DNA of 64,000 nucleotides, taken from assembly GCF_009617575.1 (NCBI RefSeq), contig NZ_WIXJ01000002.1, positions 62,001 to 126,000 of the forward strand. The letters are read 5' to 3'. The notes under the pieces were generated by a model. It did not search any database and was not told the DNA's origin. It saw only the letters and a list, made by a program, of their open reading frames with translations. This stretch comes from Rhodocyclus gracilis. GTDB lineage: Bacteria > Pseudomonadota > Gammaproteobacteria > Burkholderiales > Rhodocyclaceae. Of the stretch, positions 12,947-22,739 are shown one piece after another (position 1 is the stretch's first letter; each line of letters starts with the position of its first letter). The position numbers were made by a program, and so were the translations under genes.

Positions 12947-15663
12947 TAATGCCCCTCCGCGTTATCCGTCAGTTCGGCGGCGGCGAAATCCGGAGGATTG
13001 CCGCGCGGTAGCGAAAACTCGAAGCGCGCGCCGCCTTGCGGGCGGTTGTGGGCGTGAATCTCGCCGCCGTGCGCTTCGATGATGGCGCGACAGATCGCCA
13101 ACCCGAGGCCGACGCCACAGGTCGAGCTTTCGGCCTGCCCGCGCTCGAATTTGCGGAAAATCAACTCTTCCTTACCCGGCGGGATGCCGGGACCGCTGTC
13201 TTCCACCCAGACATGCACCTTACGCTCGGAAAGCTCGGCGCCAATGCAGATCGGCGTTCCCGCCGGCGTATATTTCGCGGCGTTTTCGAGAAGATTGCAG
13301 AACACGCGTTCCATCAGGACGAAATCGATCTCCAGCAGGGGCAGGTCGGCGTCGAGCGCCACCTGAATGGGGTGCCGACCGATGCCACGTTCGATGATGC
13401 GCAGCGCGCTGACGACCACTTCGTCGAGCGGCTGCCACTGGCGGTTCAGCGTCACCCGGCCGGCCTGCAGGCGCGCCATGTCGAGGAGGTTATTGACCTG
13501 ACCACTGACGCGCAAGGCTTCCTCTTTCAGCGACTGCGCGATCTCGGCCTGTGCACCACTCGGTGCCGGACGCGTCAGCAGGAGCGAATCTGCCAGCCCG
13601 ACGAGGACGCTCATCGGCGTGCGCAAGTCGTGCGAAATCGCCGACAGCAGCGAATTGCGCAGGCGCTCCGATTCCATCTGGACGGTGCTGTTGCGCGCCA
13701 CTTCGACGTAGTGCACGCGTTCGAGCGCAATGGCGATGAGCGAGGCAAAGGTATCGAGCAAACGCCGCTGCTCCGGGATCAGCAGGCGGTCGACACTGCG
13801 CAGTTCGAGGGCGAGCACGCCGCGCAGGCGCATCGGCGCTTTCAGCGGCAGATAAAACCCCGGCGTGGCGGCGAGCGTATCCGTGCCCTGCCCTGCGACT
13901 TCGCCATGATCGAAGGCCCACTGGGCGATCTCGCGATCGACGATCGGCAGGCCGTTGAGCGAGGGCAGCGGAGCTTGCAGGTGATCGTTGTCGTCGGCAA
14001 GGAGGAAGGCCGCCTTCGCGCCGAATTCGGCGACGATGAAACGCTCGCCGATTTCGGCGATCTGCTCCGGCATCAGCGCCGCCGAGAGGTCGCGCGACAT
14101 TTCGTAGAGCGCGCGCACGCGCTGTTCGCGGCGAGTCGCCACGTTGGCCTGGTATTTGTAGCCTGCCGTCAGCTGACCGGTAATCAAGCCGACCACCAGC
14201 ATGACGAGGAAAGTCATCAGGTACTGAACGTCGGTGACCGCAAAGGAGATGCGCGGCGGCACGAAAAAGAAGTCGAAAATCGCCACCGACAGGAAGGACG
14301 CCAGTACCGATGGCCCCCGGCCATACCGCACGCTGACCAGCACCACCGCCAGCAAAAACAGCATGACAATGTTGGCGAGGTCGAAAATCGGAAAGAGCAC
14401 AGCCCCGGCCAGCCCGGCCAACGCGCAGGCGACGGCTGCCATGGCATAGGAGGTCCACGGCGTCGTCGATTTTTCGCTGACGGTCTGCCGCTCGAAGCGC
14501 GTGCGCTCTTCGTCGCCTTCGCTGCTGGCGACTTCGATGATATCGAGATCACCGGCGATGCGGCCGACGCGCTCGGCGAAGGATCGCCGCCACGGACGCC
14601 AGTTGCCGCCGGTACGGCAGACGACGATCTTGGCGAGGTTGTGGTCGCGGGCATATTTGACGACCAACTCCTCCGCGCTGTTGCCGGAGAGCGTCGCCGT
14701 CTGCGCGCCGAGGTCTTCGGCAAGCTTGAGATTACGCAGTATGCGGTGACGGTTGCGTTCCGGCAGACGTTGCAGATCGGTGGTCTCGACGTAAACCGCG
14801 TGCCAGGGCACTTCGAGGCGGGCAGCGATACGCGCCGTGCTGCGAACCAGTTTTTCGCTGCCCTCGCCCGGCCCGATGCAGGCGAGCAGGGAATCGCGCG
14901 TCTGCCATACCGAGGAGACGAATTTTTCGCGCCGGTACTGCTGCATTTCGTCGTCGACGCGGTCGGCTGTGCGGCGCAAAGCCAGTTCGCGCAGGGCGAT
15001 CAGGTTGCCCTTGCGGAAGAAATTGCGCACGGCGCGCTCGGCCTGGTTGGGCAGATAGACCTTGCCGTCCTTCAGGCGCTGCAAGAGTTCGTCGGGCGTC
15101 AGATCGACCAGCACGACCTCGTCGGCAGCATCAAACACCTTGTCGGGCACCGTTTCCCAGACGCGGATGCCGGTGATCCCGCTGACGACATCGTTGAGCG
15201 TTTCGAGGTGCTGGACGTTGACCGTCGTGTAGACGTCGATGCCGGCCGCAAGCAGTTCGTCAACATCGAGCCAGCGCTTGGGATGACGCGATCCGGGCGC
15301 GTTCGAATGCGCCAGTTCATCCATCAGGATCAACTGCGGCATGCGCGCCAGCGCGCCATCGAGGTCGAATTCGCTCAGGTTGCGTTCGCGGTAGGCGATC
15401 TCGCGCAAGGGCAAACGTTCGACGCCCTCGGCCATCGCCTCGGTGTCGCGGCGGCCATGTGTCTCGATGACGCCGATGAGCACATCGACGCCTTGCGCCT
15501 GCTGCTGGCGGGCCGCGCTGAGCATGGCGTAGGTCTTGCCGACGCCAGCCGAGGCGCCAAAAAATATCTTCAGTTTGCCGCGCCGGGCGCGGCTTTCCTC
15601 CTGCTGGACGCGCGCCAGCAGCTGGTCAGGATCGGGGCGTTGCGTATCTCGCAGGTCGGGCAT
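12946..15663 (-). CDS. kdpD: KdpD potassium sensor histidine kinase
   Basis: A 905-residue membrane kinase. The N-terminal KdpD domain has Walker A GASAGVGKT, followed by a universal-stress-protein domain. Four closely spaced membrane helices lie at about 400-500, then a GAF-like sensor, the H-box AISHDLRTPMSVLVG with the phosphorylated His, and the ATPase domain with LLENAAKYTP and GVGLGLAICRAI. It phosphorylates KdpE when potassium is scarce. In E. coli it is stimulated by dephosphorylated PtsN, relevant to the PtsN-like gene upstream. Full length. Confidence 0.95.
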   Translation of the reverse strand: MPDLRDTQRPDPDQLLARVQQEESRARRGKLKIFFGASAGVGKTYAMLSAARQQQAQGVDVLIGVIETHGRRDTEAMAEGVERLPLREIAYRERNLSEFDLDGALARMPQLILMDELAHSNAPGSRHPKRWLDVDELLAAGIDVYTTVNVQHLETLNDVVSGITGIRVWETVPDKVFDAADEVVLVDLTPDELLQRLKDGKVYLPNQAERAVRNFFRKGNLIALRELALRRTADRVDDEMQQYRREKFVSSVWQTRDSLLACIGPGEGSEKLVRSTARIAARLEVPWHAVYVETTDLQRLPERNRHRILRNLKLAEDLGAQTATLSGNSAEELVVKYARDHNLAKIVVCRTGGNWRPWRRSFAERVGRIAGDLDIIEVASSEGDEERTRFERQTVSEKSTTPWTSYAMAAVACALAGLAGAVLFPIFDLANIVMLFLLAVVLVSVRYGRGPSVLASFLSVAIFDFFFVPPRISFAVTDVQYLMTFLVMLVVGLITGQLTAGYKYQANVATRREQRVRALYEMSRDLSAALMPEQIAEIGERFIVAEFGAKAAFLLADDNDHLQAPLPSLNGLPIVDREIAQWAFDHGEVAGQGTDTLAATPGFYLPLKAPMRLRGVLALELRSVDRLLIPEQRRLLDTFASLIAIALERVHYVEVARNSTVQMESERLRNSLLSAISHDLRTPMSVLVGLADSLLLTRPAPSGAQAEIAQSLKEEALRVSGQVNNLLDMARLQAGRVTLNRQWQPLDEVVVSALRIIERGIGRHPIQVALDADLPLLEIDFVLMERVFCNLLENAAKYTPAGTPICIGAELSERKVHVWVEDSGPGIPPGKEELIFRKFERGQAESSTCGVGLGLAICRAIIEAHGGEIHAHNRPQGGARFEFSLPRGNPPDFAAAELTDNAEGH

Positions 15664-15685
15664 CGAAAAAATCCGGCAAAGCGCG

Positions 15686-15955
15686 TCAGATCTTTGACGT
15701 GCGGAAGGTGTCAGGTTGGGTCGGCATTACGGCATCGTTCGCCGCCTCGTCCGGACCAAGACGGGCGCGCGCCGCCGCCATCTCCGCCAGCACACGGGCG
15801 CGTGCCAGTTCGGGAAAGCGTGCCTTGCAGCGCGGCGAGCACGGCTGTGCGCGGCCATAAGACAGACGATGCAGAATCGCCGGGATCGCGTGCCACCGCT
15901 CGCAGACCGGGCAACAGTGCAGCACATCAGGCGCCCTAGGCGGTGTGTTCGGCAT
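15686..15955 (-). CDS. Small Cys-rich protein in the kdp locus (89 aa)
   Basis: Unrecognised. The start chosen (MPNTPPRAPDVLHCC) overlaps the end of the upstream gene by 20 bases. HCCPVCERWH and CSPRCKARF form a likely zinc-binding four-cysteine knuckle in the first 45 residues; the rest is a helix and a polar tail. It lies between the PtsN-like group and kdpD. A longer reading starting at 16024 exists and cannot be excluded. Confidence 0.5.
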   Translation of the reverse strand: MPNTPPRAPDVLHCCPVCERWHAIPAILHRLSYGRAQPCSPRCKARFPELARARVLAEMAAARARLGPDEAANDAVMPTQPDTFRTSKI

Positions 15956-16235
15956 AGCGCGCGAGCGCCTTGGCTTGCGGGGCAATTGAAGAGGAGACGA
16001 TGAAGGTCGCGCTTCCCGATTCATTCTCCAGCGCCAGCGCCAGACTGGGAGCGGCCACGCCGCTCACCGCCAGACGCGCCGAGGGCCCGTAGGCGGCGAG
16101 AAAGAGCTTGAGTGCCGTCAAACCGAGCCGGCTCGCCGGGAAACTCGTTTGCGTCATCGAGCCGTCTGGTGAAAGCGCGGCGATTTCCAGTACATCGTGT
16201 CGGGCGGCAATCCCGACACATAGGTCCGTTTGCAT
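15936..16235 (-). CDS. Kdp-locus protein of unknown function, possible RNase H-like fold (99 aa)
   Basis: A 99-residue protein starting MQTDLCVGIAARHDVLEIAA. The strand-turn-strand start, followed by SFPASRLGLTALKLFL and LAVSGVA, resembles the beginning of RNase H-like ATPase or IS110-type transposase domains, but the usual Asp after VGI is Ala. It therefore looks non-catalytic. It sits between the PtsN-like gene and the zinc-knuckle gene. Function unknown. Confidence 0.5.
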   Translation of the reverse strand: MQTDLCVGIAARHDVLEIAALSPDGSMTQTSFPASRLGLTALKLFLAAYGPSARLAVSGVAAPSLALALENESGSATFIVSSSIAPQAKALARYAEHTA

Positions 16236-16253
16236 GCGTACTCCTCTGGTTGC

Positions 16254-16820
16254 TCAGGCAAGGTTCGCGCACCCGCGGTGCGCGCCCTCCCGGAGCAATT
16301 GTGCGACTTGCGTAGCGTCACAGCATAGGCGCAGTCGCTGGCGAAGTCGTTGATCGGCGAACAACTGCGTTGCCTCGGCAAAAAGATGCAGGTGCTTTTC
16401 CGTCGCCTGCTTGGGCACCAGCAAGACCAGCAGTTCGGAGACGGGCAAGCCATCCGGCGCATCGAAAGGAATCGGCGCCGCCAGCCGGATGAAAAGCACA
16501 TACATCCGCTCAGCGTCCTGCACGCGCGCGCAGGGTATGGCGACGCCATGCCCGAGCGCGCTCGAGCCGATCCGCTCGCGGCGCCGTAAACCGTGGGCAA
16601 CGCCATCGGCTGAGACGCCGTAGGTGTGCGCCATGTGCTGGCCTACAGCCGCGAACAGATCGTCCCGGCTGGCGGCGGCGAGGTCGAGCAGGACATCGCC
16701 GACCGTCAGGTGCTCGGCCAGTGTACTCGCCATGGCCGGCGCCAGCATCCGCTCCGGCGCCGCCATCAGCAGGCGGCGCAGCGGAGTCGACCACTCCATC
16801 AAGGGGTGACGAACGGTCAT
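16254..16820 (-). CDS. PtsN-like (EIIA-Ntr fold) protein with Cys replacing the active-site His
   Basis: A 188-residue protein with the EIIA-Ntr fold: LTVGDVLLDLAAASRDDLFAAVGQH, a RRRERIGSSALGHGVAIP strand, APIPFDAPDGLPVSELLVLLVP and the HLHLFAE helix near the C-terminus. In canonical PtsN the sequence after AIP is His-Gly, the phosphorylation site; here it is Cys97 (codon TGC), followed by Ala-Arg. It therefore cannot take phosphate on His. It lies in the kdp operon next to kdpD. In E. coli dephospho-PtsN binds and stimulates KdpD, so this copy could be a permanently active KdpD partner. The N-terminal 30 residues are extra. Confidence 0.8.
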   Translation of the reverse strand: MTVRHPLMEWSTPLRRLLMAAPERMLAPAMASTLAEHLTVGDVLLDLAAASRDDLFAAVGQHMAHTYGVSADGVAHGLRRRERIGSSALGHGVAIPCARVQDAERMYVLFIRLAAPIPFDAPDGLPVSELLVLLVPKQATEKHLHLFAEATQLFADQRLRQRLRLCCDATQVAQLLREGAHRGCANLA

Positions 16821-16832
16821 GGCGGCGACTCG

Positions 16833-17651
16833 CTAGAAGCTCTTGCCGAGCGAGAAGACGACGGTCGCCCGACCCGCATCGCGCGTCTGGCTGCCGTTCT
16901 GCGCGCCCTGGTTATTCATCGAGTTCGAGAAGCAGTAAGGCTGACTGCGCCCGCAATCGCCCTTGGCATTGGTGTCGACATAGGCCGCACCGACGACCCA
17001 GCCGTCGATCTCCTTGCTGGCGCCGAGCTTCCAGTCGGTATAGCTGCCGTCATTAAGATTCCGGGCGTGCAGACGGCCGACGTGGCCGTTCAGGCTCCAG
17101 CCTTCGCCGAGATCGATCGTCGTCGACGCGTCGAGATACGAGGTGCCGCGCGTGTCCGGCGTTGAGAAGTAGTCGTCGATCGCGTAGGAATACTTCAGGG
17201 CCAGCATCTGCCAGCTTGCGCCGATGTAAAGCTCTTTGTTATCAATCGATCCGCTGTTTTTCTTCGAGTTATTTGTCAATGTCGCATCGGTACCGGGATA
17301 GGCGTAATAGATGGCGCCGACGTCGAAGAGAACATCGCCGACGCTATGTTTGATGCCGCCGTAGAAGTCCATTTCCAGGTTGCCGCCGGGGTAGCCGGCG
17401 CCGGAGCTGACGTTGGAGTTCCAGTTGCCGAGGTATACACCGCTGGCGTGCGTGTAGTCGAAGCCGCCTTGTAGGGCCGGCTTGCCGAAGGTCTGATCGA
17501 TGCCGCGGAAGCGGTAGTTGGAAAAGAGGCCGAGATTGCCGGTCAGCGTGTTGTCGGCGGCGGGAGCGCTCTGCGCCAGAACACACGGGCTGCTGAGGGC
17601 GGCGGTTGCCAGAAGGACGGCGGAGGAGAGAAGTCGACGCGTAGAAAGCAT
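16833..17651 (-). CDS. TorF-family putative outer-membrane porin
   Basis: A 272-residue beta-barrel protein. The chosen start gives a clear signal peptide (MLSTRRLLSSAVLLATAAL, cleavage likely after VLAQ). The mature part begins NLGLFSNYRFRGIDQT, the hallmark of the TorF/Gcw_chp family, continues with alternating strands, and ends in Phe as outer-membrane proteins do. Inclusion within kdp, straight after kdpC, suggests it eases potassium entry across the outer membrane when potassium is scarce; this is inference. Confidence 0.85.
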   Translation of the reverse strand: MLSTRRLLSSAVLLATAALSSPCVLAQSAPAADNTLTGNLGLFSNYRFRGIDQTFGKPALQGGFDYTHASGVYLGNWNSNVSSGAGYPGGNLEMDFYGGIKHSVGDVLFDVGAIYYAYPGTDATLTNNSKKNSGSIDNKELYIGASWQMLALKYSYAIDDYFSTPDTRGTSYLDASTTIDLGEGWSLNGHVGRLHARNLNDGSYTDWKLGASKEIDGWVVGAAYVDTNAKGDCGRSQPYCFSNSMNNQGAQNGSQTRDAGRATVVFSLGKSF

Positions 17652-17670
17652 GAGCAAGGATTCCTGTGAA

Positions 17671-18255
17671 TTAACGGGTGGCATCGAGGGCCAGATTGAG
17701 AGCCAGCACATTGACGCGCGGCTCGCCGAAGACGCCCCATTGACGTCCTTCGGTATTCTTTTCAACGAGGGCGCGGACACGCTCGACCGTCAGTCCGCGC
17801 GCCTTGGCGACGCGCTGAACCTGCCAGTCGGCGGCGGCGGGGCTGATGTGCGGATCGAGGCCGCTGCCGGAAGCCGTGACGAGATCGACGGGGATCGGGC
17901 GGTCGTTCTCCGGGTCGGCGGCTTTGAGCGCCGCTACCCTGCCCTGCACCGCGTCGACCAGCGCCGGATTCAACGGCCCGAGATTCGAGCCGCCGGAAGC
18001 CGTGGCGTTATTCGGCTGCGGCGCCGTCGCCGACGGACGCCCCCAGAAATAGCGCGGGTCGCTGAAGTTCTGGCCGATCAGGCGCGAACCGATCTCCGTA
18101 CCGTCGCGGCTCACCAGGCTGCCGGAGGCTTCTTCGGGAAAAAGCTGGCTGACGACACTCGTCACCGCCAGGGGGTAGAAGGCGCCGGTGACCAGCGTCA
18201 GCAGGATGAACAGGCTGACGCCCGGACGCAGCAGATGTTGCAAAGCGTTTTTCAT
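17671..18255 (-). CDS. kdpC: KdpC subunit of potassium-transporting ATPase
   Basis: A 194-residue protein with one N-terminal membrane helix ([20 protein letters not shown]) and the periplasmic domain with [22 protein letters not shown] and [12 protein letters not shown], all standard KdpC motifs. It stabilises the KdpFABC complex and affects ATP affinity. It starts 14 bases after kdpB. Confidence 0.95.
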   Translation of the reverse strand: MKNALQHLLRPGVSLFILLTLVTGAFYPLAVTSVVSQLFPEEASGSLVSRDGTEIGSRLIGQNFSDPRYFWGRPSATAPQPNNATASGGSNLGPLNPALVDAVQGRVAALKAADPENDRPIPVDLVTASGSGLDPHISPAAADWQVQRVAKARGLTVERVRALVEKNTEGRQWGVFGEPRVNVLALNLALDATR

Positions 18256-18269
18256 GTGACGTTCCTTTC

Positions 18270-20336
18270 TCAGACGAGCCCGCTAGCCGCGATGCCCATA
18301 TCGATCAGCTTGATGCCGACGAAGGGCACGACGATGCCGCCAAGGCCATAAATGGCGAGGTTCTGGCGGAGAATGGCGGCCGCGCCGAGGGCACGGTAGC
18401 GAATGCCTTTCAGCGCCAGCGGAATCAGGAAAACGATGATCAGCGCGTTGAAAATCACCGCCGACAGGATGGCCGAGGACGGGCTGTCCAGCTGCATGAT
18501 GTTCAGCGCCGACAGCGCCGGGTAGGTGCCGACGAAGGCCGCCGGGATGATCGCGAAGTACTTGGCGATATCGTTGGCGATGCTGAAGGTGGTCAGCGAG
18601 CCGCGCGTCATCAGCATCTGCTTGCCGGTTTCGACGACCTCGATCAGCTTGGTCGGGTTGGAGTCGAGGTCAACCATGTTGCCGGCCTCTTTCGCCGCCT
18701 GCGTGCCGGTGTTCATGGCCACGGCGACGTCGGCCTGCGCCAGCGCCGGTGCGTCGTTGGTGCCGTCGCCGGTCATCGCCACCAGCCGACCTTCGGCCTG
18801 GTACTGCCGGATCAGCGCCAGCTTGGCTTCCGGCGTCGCTTCGGCGAGGAAGTCGTCGACACCGGCTTCGGCGGCGATGGCGGCGGCCGTCAGCCGGTTG
18901 TCGCCAGTGACCATGATCGTCTTGATGCCCATCTTGCGCAGGTCGGCGAAGCGCTCCTTGATGCCGCCCTTGACGATGTCCTTCAGCTCGATCACGCCGA
19001 GAACGCGCGTGCCGTCGGCGACCACCAGCGGCGTGCTCCCCAGCCGGGCGACGGCCTCGACCTGCTCGACCACCGAACGCGGGAAGCTCGCGCCCAGCCC
19101 CTCGACATGACGGCGGATGGCGTCGGCGGCGCCCTTGCGGATTTCGCGTTCAGCGAGATCGACGCCGCTCATGCGCGTCTGCGCCGAGAAATGCACGAAG
19201 CGCGCGTCAAGCCCGGCGATGTCGCGTTCGCGCAGCTGGAAGCGTTGCTTGGCGAGAACGACGATGCTGCGGCCTTCGGGCGTTTCGTCGGCGAGCGAGG
19301 CGAGCTGCGCGGCGTCGGCCAGATCGGCTTCGGAGACGCCTTCGGCGGGCAGGAAGGCCGCGGCCTGGCGGTTGCCGAGCGTGATCGTGCCGGTCTTGTC
19401 GAGCAGCAGTACGTCGACGTCGCCGGCGGCTTCAACAGCGCGCCCCGAGGTGGCGATCACGTTCGCCTGCATCATGCGGCTCATGCCGGCGACGCCGATG
19501 GCCGAGAGCAAACCGGCGATGGTCGTCGGGATCAGGCAGACGAGCAAGGCGACGAGCACCGTGAGGCTGATCGGCGTGCCGCTCCCGGCGACGTCGACAC
19601 TGAACAACGAGTACGGCAGCAGGGTCGCAGTCACGCCGAGGAAGACGATCGACAGCGCGACCAGCAGGATGGTCAGCGCCACTTCGTTCGGCGTTTTCTG
19701 CCGCTTGGCGTTTTCGACCATGGCGATCATGCGGTCGACGAAGGTCTCTCCAGGATTGACGGTGACGCGAACAACGATCCAGTCGGAGAGCACGCGCGTG
19801 CCGCCCGTCACCGCCGAGAAGTCGCCGCCCGATTCGCGGATCACCGGTGCCGATTCGCCCGTGATCGCCGACTCGTCGACCGAGGCAACGCCTTCGATCA
19901 CCTCGCCGTCGGCGGGGATGACGTCCTGCGCCTGAACGAGGATCACGTCGCCGCGACGCAGATCATTGGCCTGCATCATCTGCCAGGGCGCGCCGAAGCG
20001 CGGTTCGGCAAGACGCCGCGCCCAGGTTTCCTTCTTCAGGCCGCGCAGCGAAGCGGCTTGTGCCTTGCTGCGGCCTTCGGCGAGGGCTTCGGCGAAGTTG
20101 GCGAAAAGCACCGTAAACCAGAGCCAGACGGCGATGGAGAGGATGAAGCCGGCCGGCGCCTCGCCTTCACCGCCCAGCGCCTGAATGCCGAGGATCGTTG
20201 TCAGCACGCTGCCGACATAGACGACGAACATCACCGGGTTGCGCCATTGCACGGCGGGGTTGAGCTTCTTGAAGGCGTTGGCGGCAGCTTCCACCACCAA
20301 AGCCGGGTCGAGCAGGGAAAAAGTCTTGCGTGTCAT
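18270..20336 (-). CDS. kdpB: KdpB catalytic P-type ATPase subunit
   Basis: A 688-residue P-type ATPase. The phosphorylated Asp is in [13 protein letters not shown]; the A-domain loop is AITGESAPV, whose Ser is the known inhibitory phosphorylation site in E. coli; the hinge is [12 protein letters not shown]. It powers potassium uptake through KdpA. It begins 16 bases after kdpA and is full length. Confidence 0.96.
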   Translation of the reverse strand: MTRKTFSLLDPALVVEAAANAFKKLNPAVQWRNPVMFVVYVGSVLTTILGIQALGGEGEAPAGFILSIAVWLWFTVLFANFAEALAEGRSKAQAASLRGLKKETWARRLAEPRFGAPWQMMQANDLRRGDVILVQAQDVIPADGEVIEGVASVDESAITGESAPVIRESGGDFSAVTGGTRVLSDWIVVRVTVNPGETFVDRMIAMVENAKRQKTPNEVALTILLVALSIVFLGVTATLLPYSLFSVDVAGSGTPISLTVLVALLVCLIPTTIAGLLSAIGVAGMSRMMQANVIATSGRAVEAAGDVDVLLLDKTGTITLGNRQAAAFLPAEGVSEADLADAAQLASLADETPEGRSIVVLAKQRFQLRERDIAGLDARFVHFSAQTRMSGVDLAEREIRKGAADAIRRHVEGLGASFPRSVVEQVEAVARLGSTPLVVADGTRVLGVIELKDIVKGGIKERFADLRKMGIKTIMVTGDNRLTAAAIAAEAGVDDFLAEATPEAKLALIRQYQAEGRLVAMTGDGTNDAPALAQADVAVAMNTGTQAAKEAGNMVDLDSNPTKLIEVVETGKQMLMTRGSLTTFSIANDIAKYFAIIPAAFVGTYPALSALNIMQLDSPSSAILSAVIFNALIIVFLIPLALKGIRYRALGAAAILRQNLAIYGLGGIVVPFVGIKLIDMGIAASGLV

Positions 20337-20352
20337 GTCTGATTCTCCTCGC

Positions 20353-22131
20353 TCACTGACCGGACCAGAGCAGCAGATGCTCGATCACCGGCCCGAGCGC
20401 CAAGGCCGGAACATAGTTGAGCAGCCCGACCAGCAGTACCGTGCCGATGAGCAGCACGACAAACAGCGGGCCGTGCGTCGGCAAGGTGCCGACACCGACG
20501 CCAATCCGTTTCTTCGCCGCCAGCGAGCCGGCCATCGCCAGCACCGGCACGATCACGCCGAAGCGACCGAACCACATGGCGAGGCCAAGCATCACGTTGT
20601 AGTACGGCGTGTTGGCCGACAGGCCGGCGAAGGCGCTGCCGTTGTTGTTGGCCGCCGAGGTAAAGGCGTAGAGGATTTCCGAGAAGCCATGGGCGCCAGG
20701 ATTGGCGACACCGGCGCGGCCGTCGGCGAGCATGACGGAGATGGCGGTACCGATCAGCACCAGCAGCGGCGTGACGAGGATCGCCAGCGACGTCATCTTC
20801 ATCTCGTGCGCTTCGATCTTCTTGCCGAGGTACTCAGGCGTGCGTCCGACCATCAGTCCCGCGACAAACACCGCCAGGATGGCGAAGGCGAGCATGCCGT
20901 AGAGTCCGGTCCCCGTGCCGCCGAAGACGACTTCGCCCAGTTGCATGGCGACGAGCGGCACCATGCCACCCAGTGGCGAATATGAATCGTGCATCGAATT
21001 GACGGCGCCACACGAGGCCGAGGTCGTCACAGCGGCGAAGAGGCCGGAGTCGGCGATGCCAAAGCGGGTTTCCTTGCCTTCCATCGAGCCGCCGCTGGCA
21101 TCGACGCCCAATGGCGTCAGCAGCGGGTTGGGCTGCTGCTCGAACGTCATGGCAGCACCAGCGAGAGCGACGAAGAGCACGGTCATCGCGGCGAGGATCG
21201 CCCAGCCCTGACGACGGTCACCCACCATCTTGCCGAAAGCGAAACAGAGCGCGCAGGGGATCAGGAAGATCGCCAGCATCTCGATGAAATTCGAGAACGG
21301 CGTCGGGTTTTCGTAGGGGTGCGCCGAGTTCGCGTTGAAGAAGCCGCCACCGTTGGTGCCGAGCATCTTGATCGCTTCCTGCGACGCCACCGGCCCCATG
21401 GCCAGCGTTTGCGTCTGCGTTTGCGCCGGATCGGTCAGTACGGCGCCGAGAGCATCTTTCAGCGCCTGCCCGTCCGCACCGAGGCGCGGCGCGTCGTAGT
21501 GCGTCACGTCGAGCGTCATCACGTCCTTGTAGGCGTCGAAATTCTGAATCACGCCCTGACTGCACAGGAGAACCGCACAGATGAAGGAAAGCGGCAGCAG
21601 CACGTACAGCGTCACACGCGTCAGATCGACCCAGGCATTGCCCACCGTCTTGACCGAATGACGGGCAAAACCGCGAATCAGGGCAATGACGACGACGATG
21701 CCGGTGGCCGCGGAGAGGAAATTCTGCACTGTCAGCCCCAGCATCTGCGTCAGGTAGCTCATCGTCGATTCGCCGCCATAGCCCTGCCAGTTGGTGTTGG
21801 CAACAAAGCTGATGGCGGTGTTGAACGACGAATCCGGGCTGACGTTGGGGAAGCCTTGCGGATTGAGCGGCAGATACACCTGCAGGCGTTGCAGGCCATA
21901 GACGGCCAGCAAACCCAGGAGGTTGAAGAGCAGCAGCGCAAAGGCGTACGCCAGCCAGCCCATTTCTTCATCGTGGCGGATGCCGCACACGCGGTAGAGC
22001 GGCCCTTCGATCTTGCCACCGGCGCGGAAGCGCCCTTCCATCACGTAGGCGATGTAGGTGCCCAGGGGCTTTGCCGCGACGAAGAGAACCAGCAGAAAGA
22101 GGCCGAGGAGGATCCAGGCATGATTGCTCAT
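20353..22131 (-). CDS. kdpA: KdpA potassium-channel-like subunit
   Basis: A 592-residue integral membrane protein. Four selectivity-filter-like loops are seen: [40 protein letters not shown] and [13 protein letters not shown]. The ATG chosen ([15 protein letters not shown]) overlaps the kdpF stop; a longer reading upstream runs antisense-free through kdpF and is rejected. It is slightly longer than the E. coli protein. Confidence 0.96.
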   Translation of the reverse strand: MSNHAWILLGLFLLVLFVAAKPLGTYIAYVMEGRFRAGGKIEGPLYRVCGIRHDEEMGWLAYAFALLLFNLLGLLAVYGLQRLQVYLPLNPQGFPNVSPDSSFNTAISFVANTNWQGYGGESTMSYLTQMLGLTVQNFLSAATGIVVVIALIRGFARHSVKTVGNAWVDLTRVTLYVLLPLSFICAVLLCSQGVIQNFDAYKDVMTLDVTHYDAPRLGADGQALKDALGAVLTDPAQTQTQTLAMGPVASQEAIKMLGTNGGGFFNANSAHPYENPTPFSNFIEMLAIFLIPCALCFAFGKMVGDRRQGWAILAAMTVLFVALAGAAMTFEQQPNPLLTPLGVDASGGSMEGKETRFGIADSGLFAAVTTSASCGAVNSMHDSYSPLGGMVPLVAMQLGEVVFGGTGTGLYGMLAFAILAVFVAGLMVGRTPEYLGKKIEAHEMKMTSLAILVTPLLVLIGTAISVMLADGRAGVANPGAHGFSEILYAFTSAANNNGSAFAGLSANTPYYNVMLGLAMWFGRFGVIVPVLAMAGSLAAKKRIGVGVGTLPTHGPLFVVLLIGTVLLVGLLNYVPALALGPVIEHLLLWSGQ

Positions 22132-22220
22132 GAGAAATCCTCCGGCCACAGCAGCGCAGCAAGCAGATAGACCAGCAGCGTGGCGGCAGCGAAACCACCG
22201 AGGGCGTAGAGGCCGGTCAT
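22128..22220 (-). CDS. kdpF: KdpF small stabilising subunit (30 aa)
   Basis: A 30-residue single-helix peptide starting [19 protein letters not shown] and ending WPEDFS, matching the size and pattern of KdpF. It overlaps kdpA by four bases (ATGA) and its own start overlaps the stop of the preceding peptide gene. It stabilises the KdpABC complex within the membrane. Confidence 0.85.
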   Translation of the reverse strand: MTGLYALGGFAAATLLVYLLAALLWPEDFS

Positions 22221-22309
22221 TTTTTGCCTCCCAGCCGGTCACAACCGGCGGCGAAGCCAAGCATCAGGACAAAACAGACCCCGAAGCCTGCCAGAAAGGC
22301 GATATCCAT
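22217..22309 (-). CDS. Second 30-aa membrane peptide at the head of the kdp operon
   Basis: A 30-residue peptide, [20 protein letters not shown] then [10 protein letters not shown], with one membrane helix. The start at 22309 has GGAG seven bases upstream; an in-frame ATG two codons earlier is too close to the same site. It overlaps the kdpF start (ATGA). It may be a second small subunit or a coupling leader. Not part of the E. coli operon. Confidence 0.6.
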   Translation of the reverse strand: MDIAFLAGFGVCFVLMLGFAAGCDRLGGKK

Positions 22310-22384
22310 AAACATACTCCGTGAAGGTGAAACAACACGGTTATGCTAGGAAATCAGCTATGCAATTTCTGGTAAAACCTGCGG

Positions 22385-22412
22385 CGGCAATATAAAAAAA
22401 CCGTAAAACCGG
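22385..22412 (-). promoter_or_regulatory. Candidate KdpE-binding region upstream of kdp
   Basis: On the minus strand the AT-rich run TTTTACGGTTTTTTTATATTG lies about 80 bases before the first kdp gene and resembles the T-rich E. coli KdpE site. No clear -35/-10 pair was found, as expected for an activated promoter. Confidence 0.4.
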
Positions 22413-22489
22413 TCGTCGAAGCCAGGCGCCATCGACAACGGGTAGCTGCTGGATACGGCGTTATTGCGAGGTTTCGCGAAAAACAGGTA

Positions 22490-22576
22490 TGGTGCCCGGA
22501 GCGGGAATCGAACCCGCACAGCCTTTCAGCCGAGAGATTTTAAGTCTCTTGTGTCTACCGATTTCACCATCCGGGC
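22490..22576 (-). tRNA. tRNA-Leu (anticodon TAA)
   Basis: An 87-base class II tRNA with encoded CCA. The acceptor stem is GCCCGGA with TCCGGGC, the anticodon loop CTTAAAA, a long variable arm, and the T arm GCGGGTTCGATTCCCGC. Last gene of the conserved pgsA-Gly-Cys-Leu tRNA group. Confidence 0.95.
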
Positions 22577-22702
22577 GCCGCGAGCAGGGGAAAGACAGCG
22601 GAGAAAAAACGGCGTGGATAAACCCATTAGCAGCGACCACATGCTGGCGCATTCTAGCCTGCTGGCTGATGCGCTTCGATAACGAAATTAACTCGTTAAC
22701 GG

Positions 22703-22735
22703 AAAAGGGGAAAACGCATCGCGCTTTCCCCTTTT
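22703..22735 (-). terminator. Terminator after the tRNA-Gly gene
   Basis: An 11-bp perfect stem (AAAAGGGGAAA with TTTCCCCTTTT) and an 11-base loop, just beyond the 3' end of the tRNA-Gly at 22740. U-rich on both strands, so it works in either direction. It separates tRNA-Leu from the other three tRNAs. Confidence 0.75.
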
Positions 22736-22739
22736 TTAA

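Noticed and set aside
13036-15939. A 967-codon open frame on the plus strand opposite kdpD
   Set aside because: It is the complement of the third-position GC bias of kdpD; its protein is Arg/His/Asp-rich without any domain, while kdpD is complete.
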